From Chthoniobacter sp. (GTDB taxonomy: Bacteria; Verrucomicrobiota; Verrucomicrobiia; Chthoniobacterales; Chthoniobacteraceae): DNA of 6,339 nt. The stretch is from assembly GCA_025352865.1 (NCBI GenBank), contig JANXSB010000044.1, forward strand, positions 1-6,339. Reading direction: 5' to 3'. The notes beneath the pieces were generated by a model that was not told the origin of the DNA, made no database searches, and saw only the letters and a list, made by a program, of their open reading frames with translations. Shown here in pieces: positions 5,810 through 6,339 of this stretch. The translations under genes and the position numbers were made by a program. Positions within the stretch are counted from its first letter, which is position 1, and the number at the start of each line of letters is the position of its first letter.

Positions 5810-6339
5810 ATGAATCCCCAACTCAAATGGCCCCTCGCCTGCGCCGGCACGCTCGCCGCCGGGTGGCTCATCGGCTACGTCATGGGCGACGGCGGCGGGC
5901 CTGCCGCGCCCGGTGGAAAAGGCGCGGCGTCATCCGGCGCGCCAGGCACGGAGACCGTCGCGCTCGCACCCGCGGCGACGGCGGTGGTTCCGCAGGATTT
6001 GCCGAAGGCGACCGCCGAGGAGGAAAAGCACAGCGAGACCTCGATCCTCAGCGCGCTGCGCGAGACGAATGAACTGCGCCGCATCCACGATCTCTATGAC
6101 GTGATCGGGAAGATGTCGCCCGGCGAAGTGTCCTCGGCCATCGCCCTGGCGCAGCGCATGGCCGGGCAGGATCGCGACACACTTCTCCCCATGCTCGTGG
6201 GCAAATGGGCGGAGACCGATCCACAGGCGGCGCTGAAATTCGCGCTCGGACTCGATCGCAATGCGCGCTTTGGCGCGACGCGCGCGGCGATCAGCATCTG
6301 GACGGATTCCAACCCGCAGGCGGCGATGGCGTGGGCGCA
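5810..6339 (+). CDS. Second membrane-anchored repeat protein, paralogue of the 3775-5580 gene; 3' end outside window
   Basis: The frame opens at ATG 5810 and is uninterrupted for 176 codons to the window edge, so the gene is 3' truncated only by the window. Its anchor (residues 5-26) reads W-P-L-A-C-A-G-T-L-A-A-G-W-L-I-G-Y-V-M-G. It is near-identical to its neighbour, with the same G18-xxx-G22-xxx-G26. The linker (27-69) is Gly/Ala/Pro-rich and has diverged completely. A charged helix follows, then K-M-S-P-G-E-V-S-S-A-I-A-L-A-Q-R (101-116), which matches the neighbour at a constant offset of 9 residues. Repeat units start at 106, 137 and 168, with the same 31-residue spacing as the first units of the neighbour. 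W-A-E-T-D-P is shared exactly. The leader CATTTTTTCCCCCGC has no Shine-Dalgarno, like that of the neighbour. Export with the solenoid outside the membrane is inferred. Function is unknown. Confidence 0.88.
   Translation, partial: MNPQLKWPLACAGTLAAGWLIGYVMGDGGGPAAPGGKGAASSGAPGTETVALAPAATAVVPQDLPKATAEEEKHSETSILSALRETNELRRIHDLYDVIGKMSPGEVSSAIALAQRMAGQDRDTLLPMLVGKWAETDPQAALKFALGLDRNARFGATRAAISIWTDSNPQAAMAWA

Noticed and set aside
4807..5871. Long minus-strand open frame opposite the solenoid gene and through the intergenic inverted repeat
   Set aside because: It has no family signature, and it covers the promoter and the start of a supported gene. It is a by-product of the periodic GC-rich repeats.

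Overview
The window is GC-rich, densely coding bacterial chromosome. The likely source is a member of the Verrucomicrobiota or a related PVC-group lineage. That rests on base composition, on leaders with little or no Shine-Dalgarno signal, and above all on two adjacent membrane-anchored proteins built from a repeat of the type D-P-x-A-A-x-x-W-x-x-x-L-P-x-G. I associate that repeat with hypothetical proteins of this phylum from memory, so the assignment is an inference.

Layout, left to right. (1) The 3' two thirds of a YjbQ/UPF0047 gene ends at 271. It is tail-to-tail, with a 3-base gap, with (2) a complete serine hydrolase of the class C beta-lactamase / family VIII esterase fold on the minus strand (275-1411). 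(3) A divergent intergenic stretch holds a near-perfect 39-bp palindrome (1417-1455). (4) A small DUF3467-type gene (1536-1856) is followed by a GNRA-capped hairpin and a strong intrinsic terminator (1895-1945). (5) A scattered-repeat-like sequence (about 1988-2034) precedes (6) a two-gene amino-acid-type ABC importer: permease 2041-2916 and ATPase 2913-3644, overlapping by ATGA. No substrate-binding protein is present. (7) A long imperfect inverted repeat (3663-3740) separates the importer from (8) a 601-residue membrane-anchored solenoid protein (3775-5580). Then come (9) an 85-105 base inverted repeat followed by T6 (5619-5723), a good sigma70-like promoter (5756-5784), and (10) the first 176 codons of a paralogue of gene 8 (from 5810), cut by the window end.

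The clearest functional units are the importer pair, which is translationally coupled, and the tandem paralogue pair. In both paralogues a transmembrane anchor with a G-xxx-G-xxx-G face and a repeat-domain entry segment are conserved, while the linker between them has diverged. Nothing in the window assigns a biochemical role to the paralogue pair. It is the best candidate here for undescribed biology. The remaining genes look like independent housekeeping or accessory functions. Three intergenic gaps carry three unrelated inverted-repeat sequences, which suggests a genome with several families of dispersed palindromic repeats. No tRNA, rRNA, CRISPR array, transposase or phage gene was seen.
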